NCBI RefSeq assembly: GCF_900129925.1
Contig: NZ_FQXI01000001.1
Location: 372,001-436,000 of the forward strand
DNA: 64,000 nucleotides
Direction: 5' to 3'
DNA from: Anaerosphaera aminiphila DSM 21120
Lineage (GTDB): Bacteria; Bacillota; Clostridia; Tissierellales; Peptoniphilaceae
Shown: piece by piece, positions 44,344-53,998 of the stretch
Position numbering within the stretch: position 1 is the stretch's first letter
Layout: every line of letters begins with the position of its first letter
Made by a program: the position numbers and the translations under genes
Notes under the pieces: generated by a model
Seen by the model: only the letters and a program-made list of their open reading frames with translations
Database searches by the model: none
Told to the model about the DNA's origin: nothing

Positions 44344-45810
44344 ATGAACAACAATAAAATTAAACAAACGCCCAGTTTTGCCCTAGCAATGTTTCCCATA
44401 GTTTCAATGATTTTTTTATTGGGAATTGGATATGGAATTTTAGGTTTAAGGGCAGAAGTACTTATGTTAATTTCAGCTATAATAGCCGGTATAATTGCAA
44501 TAAAGTTAGGCTATACTTGGGACGACATAATGGATTCAATTGTCGGCAAACTTTCAAAAACTATGCCTGCTATTTTTATCTTAATTATTGTAGGATTTTT
44601 AATAGGAGCTTGGATGATTGGTGGCACTATTCCAATTATGGTCTACTATGGTTTAAAAGTAATAAATCCTAAGTATATAGCTGTGACATCATTTTTTGTA
44701 ACTGCTATTATATCTATTTGTACTGGAACGTCTTGGGGCTCTGCCGGTACTATAGGTGTTGCTTTAATGGGTGTTGCTATGGGAATGGGCGCAAACTTGC
44801 CCCTAGTTGCAGGTGCTATAGTTTCGGGAGCTTACTTTGGCGATAAGATGTCTCCACTTTCAGATACTACTAATTTAGCACCAATTGCCGCAGGCACTAC
44901 TTTATATGAACATATTGGCCACATGTTCTACACCACTATACCAGGGGCTATTATATGTACTGTTGTCTATACTTTTGTAGGCTTTAATAACGCTCAACAA
45001 ATGTCAATTGAAACAGTTGATAATGTAAATATTATCTTAACTTCACTTTCATCACTGTTTAAATTTAATCCCTTTATCTTCTTACCACCAGTAATTGTAC
45101 TATATGGTTCTATTAGAAAGAAACCTACTATTCCAATTATGTTGCTATCGAGTTTTGTTGCATTTTTTAATGCAGTAGTATTTCAAAATTTCTCTCTACA
45201 ACAGTGTTTTGAAGCAGCTATAAGTGGGTTTAACTTAAATATGTTTACTAACAGTCCTATTGAACTCTCATCTTTGATATCTGATATTCCTACTTTACTT
45301 GAAAGAGGGGGTATGACTTCTATGCTAAATACTGTGCTAATAGCATACTGTGCATATGCTTTTGCCGGAACTCTAGCTGTAACTTCTTCTTTAGATATAG
45401 TTTTAAATAAACTACTTAGCTTTGTAAAAACTACTGGAGAATTAATTCTTGCAACTATTATATCTTGTATTACAGCTGTTTGCGTTACAAGTAATGGACA
45501 ATTGTCAATTTTACTACCTGGAGAAATGTTCTCAAAAGAGTATATAAAAAGAGGTTTAGATCCGAAAAACCTTTCAAGAACACTTGAGGACTCCGCCACT
45601 GTTGTAGAACCTATTGTCCCTTGGACTGCAGCCGGAGTGTATATGGCTCAAACACTTGGTGTTCCTACTCTTTCATACTTGCCATGGGCTATACTTTGCT
45701 ATACAGGTGTGATTTTTGCAACTATATATGGCTTTACAGGTTTTGGAATAGCGAAGATTAAAAAGGGCGATAAATACTATGATGAGTATTTAAAACTTAA
45801 AGACTCTTAA
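44344..45810 (+). CDS. nhaC: NhaC-family Na+/H+ antiporter
   Basis: A 488-residue membrane protein with about eleven hydrophobic segments. GTSWGSAGTIGVALMG near 130 and GAYFGDKMSPLSDTTNLAP near 165 mark the NhaC family. Some members exchange malate/lactate or amino acids rather than Na+/H+, so the substrate is open. ATG 44344 is chosen over GTG 44332, because the GTG lies inside the AGAGGTG ribosome binding site. Single gene with its own promoter and terminator. Confidence 0.85.
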   Translation: MNNNKIKQTPSFALAMFPIVSMIFLLGIGYGILGLRAEVLMLISAIIAGIIAIKLGYTWDDIMDSIVGKLSKTMPAIFILIIVGFLIGAWMIGGTIPIMVYYGLKVINPKYIAVTSFFVTAIISICTGTSWGSAGTIGVALMGVAMGMGANLPLVAGAIVSGAYFGDKMSPLSDTTNLAPIAAGTTLYEHIGHMFYTTIPGAIICTVVYTFVGFNNAQQMSIETVDNVNIILTSLSSLFKFNPFIFLPPVIVLYGSIRKKPTIPIMLLSSFVAFFNAVVFQNFSLQQCFEAAISGFNLNMFTNSPIELSSLISDIPTLLERGGMTSMLNTVLIAYCAYAFAGTLAVTSSLDIVLNKLLSFVKTTGELILATIISCITAVCVTSNGQLSILLPGEMFSKEYIKRGLDPKNLSRTLEDSATVVEPIVPWTAAGVYMAQTLGVPTLSYLPWAILCYTGVIFATIYGFTGFGIAKIKKGDKYYDEYLKLKDS

Positions 45811-45831
45811 ATTTAATTATATATTAAATAT

Positions 45832-45867
45832 AAAAATCCTTGTAGGAAATAGACTACAAGGATTTTT
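45832..45867 (+). terminator. Terminator after nhaC
   Basis: Fourteen-bp stem, AAAAATCCTTGTAG (45832-45845) with 45854-45867, ending in T5. Confidence 0.88.
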
Positions 45868-45983
45868 ATTCATAAATTTAAATTTTTAATACTTTCAAGC
45901 AGTATAGTACACTACTATATAAATTTTTATATGGAAATACTTCATCATAGTTGGCGCTGATTTTACAGTGTATCCTACATTTA

Positions 45984-46568
45984 CTATATTAGCTGATATA
46001 GCAGTCCGTCTCTAGTACTATACCAAATTAGTTTTCCCCTACTTGACTTTGGGATTCTAACTTGTAAATTCCACTCCGGATACTGCTTTTCAATTTCTAT
46101 CTTCCCACTGTTTGCAAATGCCACAAAAGAAATATATTCACTTTTAGACATTGGATGTTCACTTGTTATATACCACTGGCTATCTATTGCCTCTACTTTT
46201 AACTTCTGGTCTTCTGTAGCTTTTTTCATTTCTTGCTCTTCAAGTTTTCTTCCACAACAAGATAAATTTATACTTCCAGTACTAAGTACTAGGTTGCCGC
46301 AAAGTGGACATATATAAAACATAGAATTTTTCATATTTCCTCCTACCATTTGATTTTTTGTAAGCTCTCCACTTAACATTTCTTCAACGTCAACTTTAAA
46401 TACACCTGCTAAATCTATAAGTAGTGAAATATCCGGACTTCCCAATCCTCTTTCCCATTTGGATATTGTCTTATCGCTTAAATTTAATTTTTCAGCCAAT
46501 TGCTTTTGAGTCATTTCTCTATTAAGTCTTAAATTTCTAATTAAAAGGCCTATCTTTTCTTGGTCCAT
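45984..46568 (-). CDS. XRE regulator with zinc-ribbon/desulfoferrodoxin-like domain
   Basis: A 194-residue protein. The XRE helix-turn-helix is about 5-60 (MTQKQLAEKLNLSDKTISKW). A zinc-ribbon-like motif CPLCGN...CCG follows (about 86-106), then a domain reminiscent of superoxide reductase with HPMSKSEYISFVAF. This architecture recurs in Clostridia. A metal- or oxygen-sensing role is an inference. Start ATG 46568, after AGAGGTG, not the longer frame from 46607. Confidence 0.75.
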   Translation of the reverse strand: MDQEKIGLLIRNLRLNREMTQKQLAEKLNLSDKTISKWERGLGSPDISLLIDLAGVFKVDVEEMLSGELTKNQMVGGNMKNSMFYICPLCGNLVLSTGSINLSCCGRKLEEQEMKKATEDQKLKVEAIDSQWYITSEHPMSKSEYISFVAFANSGKIEIEKQYPEWNLQVRIPKSSRGKLIWYSTRDGLLYQLI

Positions 46569-46657
46569 GATTTTCACCTCTTTACATATTCTATATATAG
46601 AATGCATAAATGACTATCTACTCTTAGTAGAGTTAGAAAAATATAAAGTCTTAATTT

Positions 46658-47764
46658 TTAACTTTCATCTACTACAGTTCTCGTTTTACTTATTTTTTCA
46701 TAAAATAAAACATTTCTCTTAAATATCCACTTTATAAATACATATAGATAAAAAATCAAAGGAGCTAATCCCAATCCAAGTGCCAATAAAACAACTATAA
46801 TACTTTGTTCTAAATTATTTAATATAATGCTTAATAGTCCCGTTAATTTTAATATGCTAACTAAAATACCATTTCTAATAAGAATTTCCTTAAATTTTAA
46901 CTCGCTATTATTTTCATTTACAATTTTAATTTTTAACAACTTCATTCCAAAGGTTTCTCCATTGTAAACCAAAGGCATGGTTATAAAGTAAATATAAGAA
47001 TATATTACTTCTCCAATATTCAAATTTAAAAAAGCTTCCGCTCCCAAAACACTAAAAATAAAAACCAATATTCCATATAAAATGTCTAGAATTATAAAAT
47101 CTACAATCAGCGCAACTCCCCTTCTAATTAAACTTGCCTTTGCTGATGTATTTTTATCTTTAGAACTTTCTAATTTTGGTAATAGCCTTCCCACAATAGG
47201 AGTCGTTAAATAACCTAAGACCGTTCCCAATGTATTAACCATTACATCATCTATATCGGCTAGTCTATATGCCTTTGGATATATTCCATAAAGTCCTGTG
47301 TACTGAGTTATTTCATAAAATAAGCTCAGTAAAACTCCACAGAGAATTGTCTTTCCCAAAGAAAGCTTAAAATACTTTCTTAAATATATTCCAAAGGGAT
47401 AAGTTAAAAGCACATTAAATGCTACCGTATAAAAGCTTGGAGATTTTATAGCGTGTAACCAAGTTTTTGGATTGCTTATTACAAACCCACTTTTTTCTAT
47501 AAAGTCCTGCACAAATTTAAATGGCACAAGATTTGGCTCTATAGTTTTCATATCCACAACTGTTTCTATACTAGGTAATGGTAAAATTGTCATAAACCAA
47601 GCTGTAAGCATATAGACTACAAATGAAAACATGACTATATTTCTTTTTACCAACACTCCATTATATTTTCTATATTGATATATCATAACCGGAATAATTG
47701 ACAGATATATTATTAATAATGATACTATTATTCCTGAAAAAATAGGTGTTATATAATTACTCAC
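46658..47764 (-). CDS. VanZ-RDD family membrane protein
   Basis: A 368-residue membrane protein. The N-terminal half (about 40-190) is a VanZ-like domain with LPLPSIETV and DIDDVMVNTLGTVLGYL. The C-terminal half (about 205-330) is an RDD domain with RRGVALIVDFIILD. VanZ itself gives low-level teicoplanin resistance; most VanZ-RDD proteins have no known role. Single gene, start ATG 47764. Confidence 0.85.
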   Translation of the reverse strand: MSNYITPIFSGIIVSLLIIYLSIIPVMIYQYRKYNGVLVKRNIVMFSFVVYMLTAWFMTILPLPSIETVVDMKTIEPNLVPFKFVQDFIEKSGFVISNPKTWLHAIKSPSFYTVAFNVLLTYPFGIYLRKYFKLSLGKTILCGVLLSLFYEITQYTGLYGIYPKAYRLADIDDVMVNTLGTVLGYLTTPIVGRLLPKLESSKDKNTSAKASLIRRGVALIVDFIILDILYGILVFIFSVLGAEAFLNLNIGEVIYSYIYFITMPLVYNGETFGMKLLKIKIVNENNSELKFKEILIRNGILVSILKLTGLLSIILNNLEQSIIVVLLALGLGLAPLIFYLYVFIKWIFKRNVLFYEKISKTRTVVDES

Positions 47765-48014
47765 TTTTACTGTACCTCTCCTTTAAAATATTTTAAAAAA
47801 TAATTAAAATATAAATTATCTAATTTTTTTATTTTCACTTTATTAATCATTTTATAAGTATATACATTAATAATTAATAATTAACAAGTTAAATTATAAC
47901 ATAATAAAATATCTTAACTTTAAATATATTAATATCTTCATTAATTTATATAGAAAAACATTTAAATATGTGATAGTTTATTTAGAAATACTATGTTTGA
48001 AAGGAGATTCCAAA

Positions 48015-48704
48015 ATGGACAAGATAAAGTCAAATGCGTTAAAGGCAGCTTTTCCCTATACGATTCCCATTGCCGCAGGTTTTCTGTTTTTAAGTATATC
48101 CTATGGGTTTTTAATGAGTAGCAAGGGATTTTCAGCTTTTTATCCGATTTGTATGAGTATATTTGTATATGCCGGCTCTATGCAATTTGCATCAGTAAAC
48201 TTACTGCTTTCAACTTTTAATCCAATTGCTGCTCTCATACTTACGCTAATGGTAAACTCTAGGCACTTGTTTTATGGAATATCCATGTTAGATAAATATA
48301 AAAACACGGGACTAAAAAAACTTTTTTTAATATTTGGTTTAACTGATGAGACTTTTTCTGTAAATGTATCTGCCAAAATTCCAAAGGACATAGACAGAGG
48401 TTGGTTTATGTTTTTTACAACTTTTTTAAACTATATGTACTGGGTTTTAGGAACAGTTGTTGGAGCTGTCTTAGGCAGCTATATTACCATTAATACTAAT
48501 GGAATAGAATTTGTACTTACTGCACTCTTCGTAGTTATATTTTTAAATCAGTGGTTAGAGTCAAAATCACATATTTCTGCTTTAGTGGGAGTGTTTTCTT
48601 CAGCTCTTTGTCTAATTGTATTTGGAGCGGAAAACTTTATGATACCATCTCTAATGCTAATACTCTTAATGTTTTTAATCTTTAGAAAGAAGGTGGAAAA
48701 ATGA
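48015..48704 (+). CDS. azlC: Branched-chain amino acid exporter, large subunit
   Basis: A 229-residue membrane protein of the AzlC family, with PYTIPIAAGFLFLSISYG and YAGSMQFASVNLL near the N-terminus and five to six hydrophobic segments. With AzlD it exports branched-chain amino acids. ATG 48015 follows AAGGAG; the frame is open further upstream but without a site. It overlaps azlD by 4 bases. Confidence 0.92.
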   Translation: MDKIKSNALKAAFPYTIPIAAGFLFLSISYGFLMSSKGFSAFYPICMSIFVYAGSMQFASVNLLLSTFNPIAALILTLMVNSRHLFYGISMLDKYKNTGLKKLFLIFGLTDETFSVNVSAKIPKDIDRGWFMFFTTFLNYMYWVLGTVVGAVLGSYITINTNGIEFVLTALFVVIFLNQWLESKSHISALVGVFSSALCLIVFGAENFMIPSLMLILLMFLIFRKKVEK

Positions 48705-49027
48705 CAACTACCCAAAGTGTTATTACTATTTTAATCATAGTAGTGGGAACTTTTTTAACCAGATTTTTACCTTTTGTACTGTTCCCGGAAAATAAAACTC
48801 CACCTGACTTCATTAAGTACTTGGGAACAGTTCTTCCCTATGCAGTTATTGGACTTCTTGTAGTCTATTGTTTAAAAGACGTATCTCTTACAGCTGGAAA
48901 CCACGCAATTCCTGAAATACTGTCCATTCTATTAATTACTATAGTCCACGTGAGAAAGAGAAGTACACTTTTAAGTATTGCTGTGGGAACTTTTTTCTAT
49001 ATGTTTTTACTTCAAGTTGTATTTTAA
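48701..49027 (+). CDS. azlD: Branched-chain amino acid exporter, small subunit
   Basis: A 108-residue protein with four hydrophobic segments, typical AzlD: FLTRFLPFVLFPEN and KYLGTVLPYAVIGLLVVY. Its ATG overlaps the azlC stop (ATGA), so translation is coupled. Confidence 0.92.
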   Translation: MTTTQSVITILIIVVGTFLTRFLPFVLFPENKTPPDFIKYLGTVLPYAVIGLLVVYCLKDVSLTAGNHAIPEILSILLITIVHVRKRSTLLSIAVGTFFYMFLLQVVF

Positions 49028-49031
49028 AACA

Positions 49032-49065
49032 AAAAATGTAGACATTTTCTCATATCTACATTTTT
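49032..49065. terminator. Bidirectional terminator between azlD and argD
   Basis: Eleven-bp stem AAAAATGTAGA (49032-49042) with 49055-49065 and T-tracts on both sides; it can serve both convergent genes. Confidence 0.85.
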
Positions 49066-49083
49066 CTATCTTTTTATTTTTTA

Positions 49084-50268
49084 TTAAAAGCTCTTCTTTA
49101 ATTTTTCTATCATCTCATCAATGTGAACTTCTTCAATTATAAGTGGAGGTAAAAATCTCAATACATTTCCCGCTGCAGATGCAACTGTAAGTCCATTTTC
49201 AAGGGCTTTATTTACTATTTCTCCAACTTTTTTATCTTCTCTTAATTTTAAACCCCTCAATAGGCCTTCACCTTTAAGTTCTAAAATAAAATCATATTCA
49301 CTAGCTAAATCTTTTAATCTATCTTCAAAGTAAGCTGATATTTTATTTACATGTCCCAATATATCTTCTTTTTCAAATATGTCTATAACTGTGGAAACTG
49401 CTCTTCCTGCCATTGGATTTCCACCATAAGTGGTTCCATGATCTCCGGGTTTTAATGAGTGGTCAGCCAGTTTTTCATTTACTAAAAAAGCACCTACAGC
49501 TATTCCATTTCCAAGAGCTTTAGCCGATGTTACCACATCAGGTTTAATTCCAAACTTTTGGAATCTATAAAAACTACCTGTTCTACCAACTCCACACTGA
49601 ATTTCATCAAGGATTAGCAAAATATCATTTTCATTGCATATTTTTTCAACTTCTTTTAAAAATTCTTCAGTTCCAACATTTACTCCGCCCTCTCCTTGAA
49701 TAGGTTCTAGGATTATGGCTATAGTATCTTTGTTAATTAGTTTTTTCACGCTATCTATGTTATTGTACGCAGCAAACTTCACACCTTCTAATAGTGGCAT
49801 AAAAGGTTTTCTATAAGCTTCATTTCCTGTTACCGAAAGTGCACCAAGTGTCCTTCCATGAAAAGAATGTTCAAAAGCTATTACTTCATAGTTTCCCTCG
49901 CCTTTTTTTTCATAGGCATATTTTTTTACTACTTTTAATGCTCCTTCAATTGCTTCTGCTCCACTATTTGTAAAAAATACTTTAGTCATTCCGCTAACTT
50001 TTACCAACTTTTCTGAAGCTTCAGCAATAGCTGTATTGTAGTATAGATTTGAAGTGTGAAGTAATTTTGATGCTTGGTCTTGAATGTTTTTTATAAACTC
50101 TTCATTGCTATACCCTAGCCCAATTACTCCTATACCACTTACAAAGTCTAAATACTTATTGCCCTCTGTATCATATAAGTATACTTCTTCTCCTCTTTCA
50201 AATACAACAGGCATCCTATTGTAAGTTTTTAAAATATTTTCTTCAACTGTATCTATATATTTATTCAC
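49084..50268 (-). CDS. argD: Acetylornithine aminotransferase
   Basis: A 394-residue class III PLP aminotransferase that makes N-acetylornithine. The PLP-binding Lys is in [15 protein letters not shown], with [12 protein letters not shown] and [14 protein letters not shown] also typical. It overlaps argB by 4 bases and ends the argCBD operon. Confidence 0.92.
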   Translation of the reverse strand: MNKYIDTVEENILKTYNRMPVVFERGEEVYLYDTEGNKYLDFVSGIGVIGLGYSNEEFIKNIQDQASKLLHTSNLYYNTAIAEASEKLVKVSGMTKVFFTNSGAEAIEGALKVVKKYAYEKKGEGNYEVIAFEHSFHGRTLGALSVTGNEAYRKPFMPLLEGVKFAAYNNIDSVKKLINKDTIAIILEPIQGEGGVNVGTEEFLKEVEKICNENDILLILDEIQCGVGRTGSFYRFQKFGIKPDVVTSAKALGNGIAVGAFLVNEKLADHSLKPGDHGTTYGGNPMAGRAVSTVIDIFEKEDILGHVNKISAYFEDRLKDLASEYDFILELKGEGLLRGLKLREDKKVGEIVNKALENGLTVASAAGNVLRFLPPLIIEEVHIDEMIEKLKKSF

Positions 50269-51155
50269 AAAATTTCCTCACTTTTATAAATTAATGTACC
50301 TATTCCTTGATTGGTAAATATTTCCAATAGCAAACTGTGGGACTTACGCCCATCTAAAATATGGACTCTCTTTACACCGCCATTTACAGCAGATATACAG
50401 TTTTGAATTTTTGGAAGCATTCCACCTTCAATTCTTCCTTCTTCTACTAACTTCTCCGCTTCTTCTACGGAAATCCTAGAAATTAAAGAACTCTTATCTT
50501 CAAAATCCAAATAAAATCCTTCAGTGTCAGTTAAAAAACCTAACTTTTCTGCTCCCAGTGCAACTGCAATTCCAGCAGCAGCTTCATCTGCATTAATATT
50601 GTACATTTGATAGTTTTCATCTAAACCTATAGGACAAATCACAGGAACATAGTCATTATCCAAGAGAATAGATATTAAGTCTGTATTTACACTTTCTATA
50701 TCTCCAACAAATCCTATATCCTTCCCATCTACTAATTTCCTATTTACTTTAATTGTAAATCCGTCTTTTCCGCTTAACCCTACAGCTTTTACTCCTACAC
50801 TTTCCATATAGGAAACCAGACCCTTATTTACACTTCCCAAGACCATTTCAGCAATTTCCATAGTTTCAGTATCAGTTACTCTAAGTCCCTTGTAAAACTC
50901 GGACTCTAATCCCCTATACTTTGACCATCTGGATATTTCATTGCCACCACCGTGAACTATTACCGGCTTTATTCCAACTGACTTTAAAAGCGCTACGTCT
51001 TTCATAACATTTTCTTTTAAAAGGTCATCTACCATTGCACTTCCACCATACTTTATAACTACTATTTTTCCATTTAGTTCTTGTATGTATGGCAATGCCT
51101 CTATTAGCACATTTGCTTTATATTCAATTTCATTAAAATCTGCTTTTTCAACCAT
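50265..51155 (-). CDS. argB: Acetylglutamate kinase
   Basis: A 296-residue amino acid kinase phosphorylating N-acetylglutamate. [21 protein letters not shown] and [18 protein letters not shown] are family motifs. It is the second gene of argCBD. The long N-terminal extension resembles arginine-inhibited forms, but feedback behaviour cannot be told. Confidence 0.93.
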   Translation of the reverse strand: MVEKADFNEIEYKANVLIEALPYIQELNGKIVVIKYGGSAMVDDLLKENVMKDVALLKSVGIKPVIVHGGGNEISRWSKYRGLESEFYKGLRVTDTETMEIAEMVLGSVNKGLVSYMESVGVKAVGLSGKDGFTIKVNRKLVDGKDIGFVGDIESVNTDLISILLDNDYVPVICPIGLDENYQMYNINADEAAAGIAVALGAEKLGFLTDTEGFYLDFEDKSSLISRISVEEAEKLVEEGRIEGGMLPKIQNCISAVNGGVKRVHILDGRKSHSLLLEIFTNQGIGTLIYKSEEIL

Positions 51156-51203
51156 AACTACTCTCCTTAAAATATAAAAGTTCCAATTTATTATTAATTT
51201 TAA

Positions 51204-52244
51204 CTATGGAAACATTGGAACTTGGAATATAGCTTCTGACTCTTTAAATCCAAACATAATATTCATATTTTGAATAGCTTGACCAGCGGCACCCTTTACT
51301 AAATTGTCTATTGCACTTATTACTACTAGCCTATTAGTTCTCTCATCAACTTTAAAGTTAATATCTACATAATTACTTCCTTGAATCCACTTGGTTTCAG
51401 GATAAACTCCTTCATCTAAAAGTCTAATAAAATATTCATCTCCATAGTATTTTTCATAAATAGATTTAATATCCTGATAAGTTTTCTCACCATTTAAATT
51501 TACATAGGATGTAGCTAAAATTCCCCTGTTCATTGGTATTAAGTGAGGTGTGAAGTTTATAATAATATTTTCATTTGCTCCATAGCTTAACTGCTCTTCA
51601 ATTTCAGGAGTATGTCTATGGTTGGTTATTCCGTAAGCTTTAATATTTTCATTTACCTCACAGTATAAATTAGCTAGGCTGGTTCCTCTACCTGCTCCAG
51701 TTGTCCCTGACTTTGCATCTATTATAATACTGTTTACATCAATAATTTTTTCTTTCACAAGTGGATAAAGTGCCAATATAGATGCTGTAGTATAGCACCC
51801 GGGATTTGCAACAATTCTTGCATCTTTAATTTTATCTCTATTAATTTCACAAAGTCCATACACAGCTTCTGCTATAAATTCCGGCGACTTGTGATCAAGC
51901 TTATACCACTCTTTATACACATCTATATTTTTTATTCTAAAATCTGCACTTAAATCTACTATTTTAACTCTATCTAAAAGTTTTTCGTTTACAATTCCAG
52001 AACAATATCCCTGAGGTGTGGCTGTAAATATTAAGTCAACTTCTTTGCTTAGTTCATCAACATCTCCACCAACACAAGTGCTGTCGACTATCTTAAAAAA
52101 ATTGCCAAATACTTTACTGTATTTTTCCCCTACATAACTTTGAGAGTATAGCCATTTTATTTCCACCTCTTTGTGGTTTAGCAACATTCTTACCAGTTCT
52201 TCACCTGCATAACCTGTGGATCCAACAATACCAACTTTTAACAT
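51204..52244 (-). CDS. argC: N-acetyl-gamma-glutamyl-phosphate reductase
   Basis: A 346-residue NADPH-dependent reductase. GIVGSTGYAGEELVRML is the nucleotide site, and NPGCYTTASILAL holds the catalytic Cys. I start at ATG 52244, after GGAAGGTG. It is first in argC-argB-argD. No argJ, argA or argF is near, so the rest of the pathway is elsewhere. Confidence 0.93.
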   Translation of the reverse strand: MLKVGIVGSTGYAGEELVRMLLNHKEVEIKWLYSQSYVGEKYSKVFGNFFKIVDSTCVGGDVDELSKEVDLIFTATPQGYCSGIVNEKLLDRVKIVDLSADFRIKNIDVYKEWYKLDHKSPEFIAEAVYGLCEINRDKIKDARIVANPGCYTTASILALYPLVKEKIIDVNSIIIDAKSGTTGAGRGTSLANLYCEVNENIKAYGITNHRHTPEIEEQLSYGANENIIINFTPHLIPMNRGILATSYVNLNGEKTYQDIKSIYEKYYGDEYFIRLLDEGVYPETKWIQGSNYVDINFKVDERTNRLVVISAIDNLVKGAAGQAIQNMNIMFGFKESEAIFQVPMFP

Positions 52245-52275
52245 TTCATCACCTTCCATTTAGATATTTCCAAAC

Positions 52276-52304
52276 ATTATAACACAAATTAGAAGTGATT
52301 CATA
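52276..52304 (-). promoter_or_regulatory. Possible argC promoter
   Basis: TATAAT (52281-52276) on the minus strand, 17 bp from a poor -35 (TATGAA), 31 bases upstream of the ATG. The -35 side contains an ArgR-like TGAAT half-site only. Confidence 0.4.
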
Positions 52305-52377
52305 TTATTACTTTGCCACTTTAACTTATAAATAAAAGATATTTCAATAAAAAAGAACAGATTTTAAGCTCCCTTAC

Positions 52378-53013
52378 TTACCAATTATCTAAAGCAGCTT
52401 TATCTTTTCTCCAGTGAATAAATTCAATATAGTTTCTTAATTCTTCTTTTTCCTTTTCTATAAACATTCTCAATATTTCTTCATGCTCTTTATTCGTTAC
52501 GATTAGCTCTTCTTTTATTTTACTAGTTTCAATTCTAGAATAATCTGTTCCTATAAATTTTTTCTTTAGTTTGATTATTTCTAAAAGCATTTTTTTATTT
52601 TCACATTTATATATATACACATCATGAAATTTATTTTGTATTTCATTGTATTTAGTATACAATTCATTATTTATTGCAGAATACATTGCATCAATATAAA
52701 ATTTCATAATAGAATAGTCATCTTCATCTAAGATATCAACAGTTAAACTTGCTATTTTACCATCTAATAATCCTATTATCTCATAGTAATTTTCTACATC
52801 TTCTTTTGAGTACTGTTTTATTCTAAAGCCCTTTCTTGGCTCATGTTCAAGTATGTCATCAGAGCTCAATTGGAAGAGAGCTTCCCTAACTGGTGTCCTG
52901 CTAATGTTTAGTTGTTCAGCTAAAAATTGCTCTGTTATCTTATCATCACGCTTCATATTTCCAAGAGAAATTTGTTCTGATAAAAAGTTGTATACGCTGT
53001 CTTTCATATTCAT
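52378..53013 (-). CDS. GntR-family regulator (FCD type)
   Basis: A 211-residue regulator with an N-terminal winged helix (TEQFLAEQLNISRTPVREALFQL, about 25-47) and a helical FCD ligand domain. It is divergent from the DDAH and permease genes and probably controls them, with a substrate or product as ligand. Start ATG 53013 follows AAGGAG. Confidence 0.9.
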   Translation of the reverse strand: MNMKDSVYNFLSEQISLGNMKRDDKITEQFLAEQLNISRTPVREALFQLSSDDILEHEPRKGFRIKQYSKEDVENYYEIIGLLDGKIASLTVDILDEDDYSIMKFYIDAMYSAINNELYTKYNEIQNKFHDVYIYKCENKKMLLEIIKLKKKFIGTDYSRIETSKIKEELIVTNKEHEEILRMFIEKEKEELRNYIEFIHWRKDKAALDNW

Positions 53014-53099
53014 AATTACTCCTTAAGGTCTATTATAATCTTTATTTAAATTATGCTGTATTTTTCTATTATATTTTACCACAATAATTAAAAAAAGTC

Positions 53100-53128
53100 T
53101 TGAAACTTAACATTGTATATTGTATACT
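53100..53128 (+). promoter_or_regulatory. Promoter of the DDAH gene with overlapping repeats
   Basis: TTGAAA (53100-53105) and TATACT (53123-53128), 17 bp apart. A tandem TTGTATA repeat (53113-53126) and a GTATAC palindrome (53122-53127) overlap the -10, a likely GntR site. Confidence 0.7.
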
Positions 53129-53173
53129 ATTCTTGTAAGGAAAAGTAAATACAAAATTTAAGGAGGATTTATT

Positions 53174-53941
53174 ATGTTTAAAAATGTTATTGTTCGTGTT
53201 CCATCTAAAACTATTAGTGAAGGTTTAACCAGTGCCCATGAAGGCAAGCCAGTATATGAAAAAGCTTTAGTTCAACATGAAAACTATGTAAGTGCTTTAA
53301 CAAAAGCAGGTGTAAATGTAACTGTTCTAGAACCTAAGGATGAATTTCCGGATTCTTGTTTCGTTGAAGATGTTGCCCTATGCACTAGTAAGTGTGCAAT
53401 TATAACTCGCCCTGGTGCAGAAACTAGAAGAAAAGAAGCTGAACTCGACGATATGATTGAAGCATTAAAATCTTTCTATGATAATATTGAATACATCAAA
53501 GCTCCAGGAACTATTGAAGCAGGAGATATTATGATGGTTGGAGATCACTTCTATATTGGACATTCTGCACGTACTAATGAAGAAGGCGCTAGACAAATGA
53601 TTGAAATTCTAGAAAAATACGGACTTTCAGGTCAAGTTGTAGAAATGAAGGAAATGCTTCATTTAAAAACCGGCCTTGCATATTTAGAAAACAACAATCT
53701 TTTAGTTGCTGGTGAATTTAAAACAGCTCCAGAATTTGAAAAATTTAACAAAGTTCCAGTTGAAATGGACGAAGCATATGGCGCTAACTGTATTTGGGTT
53801 AATGACTATGTACTAGTACCTGCAGGATATCCTAATGTACAAAAGAAAATTGAAGATTTAGGCTATAAAGTTTTAGTTGTAGATACTTCTGAATATAGAA
53901 AAATTGACGGCGGATTAAGTTGCTTGTCACTAAGATTCTAA
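53174..53941 (+). CDS. Dimethylarginine dimethylaminohydrolase-like enzyme
   Basis: A 255-residue guanidino-group-modifying enzyme. Glu115, His163 and Cys250 line up with Glu114, His162 and Cys249 of Pseudomonas aeruginosa DDAH. PDSCFVEDVAL and IDGGLSCLSLRF are typical. DDAH converts methylated arginines to citrulline and an amine. Short arginine deiminase-like relatives also act on arginine or related guanidines, so the substrate is open. ATG 53174 follows AAGGAGG. The permease gene downstream and the GntR gene upstream suggest a uptake-and-breakdown unit for an arginine derivative. Confidence 0.85.
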   Translation: MFKNVIVRVPSKTISEGLTSAHEGKPVYEKALVQHENYVSALTKAGVNVTVLEPKDEFPDSCFVEDVALCTSKCAIITRPGAETRRKEAELDDMIEALKSFYDNIEYIKAPGTIEAGDIMMVGDHFYIGHSARTNEEGARQMIEILEKYGLSGQVVEMKEMLHLKTGLAYLENNNLLVAGEFKTAPEFEKFNKVPVEMDEAYGANCIWVNDYVLVPAGYPNVQKKIEDLGYKVLVVDTSEYRKIDGGLSCLSLRF

Positions 53942-53998
53942 TTTAACTCTTTTCATTATTGATATCACCCCTAGTCTTTTATAGTTAGGAGGAGTTCT

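Noticed and set aside
52260-52377. ARG box upstream of argC
   Set aside because: Only one TGAAT half-site is visible, without the inverse partner at the right spacing.
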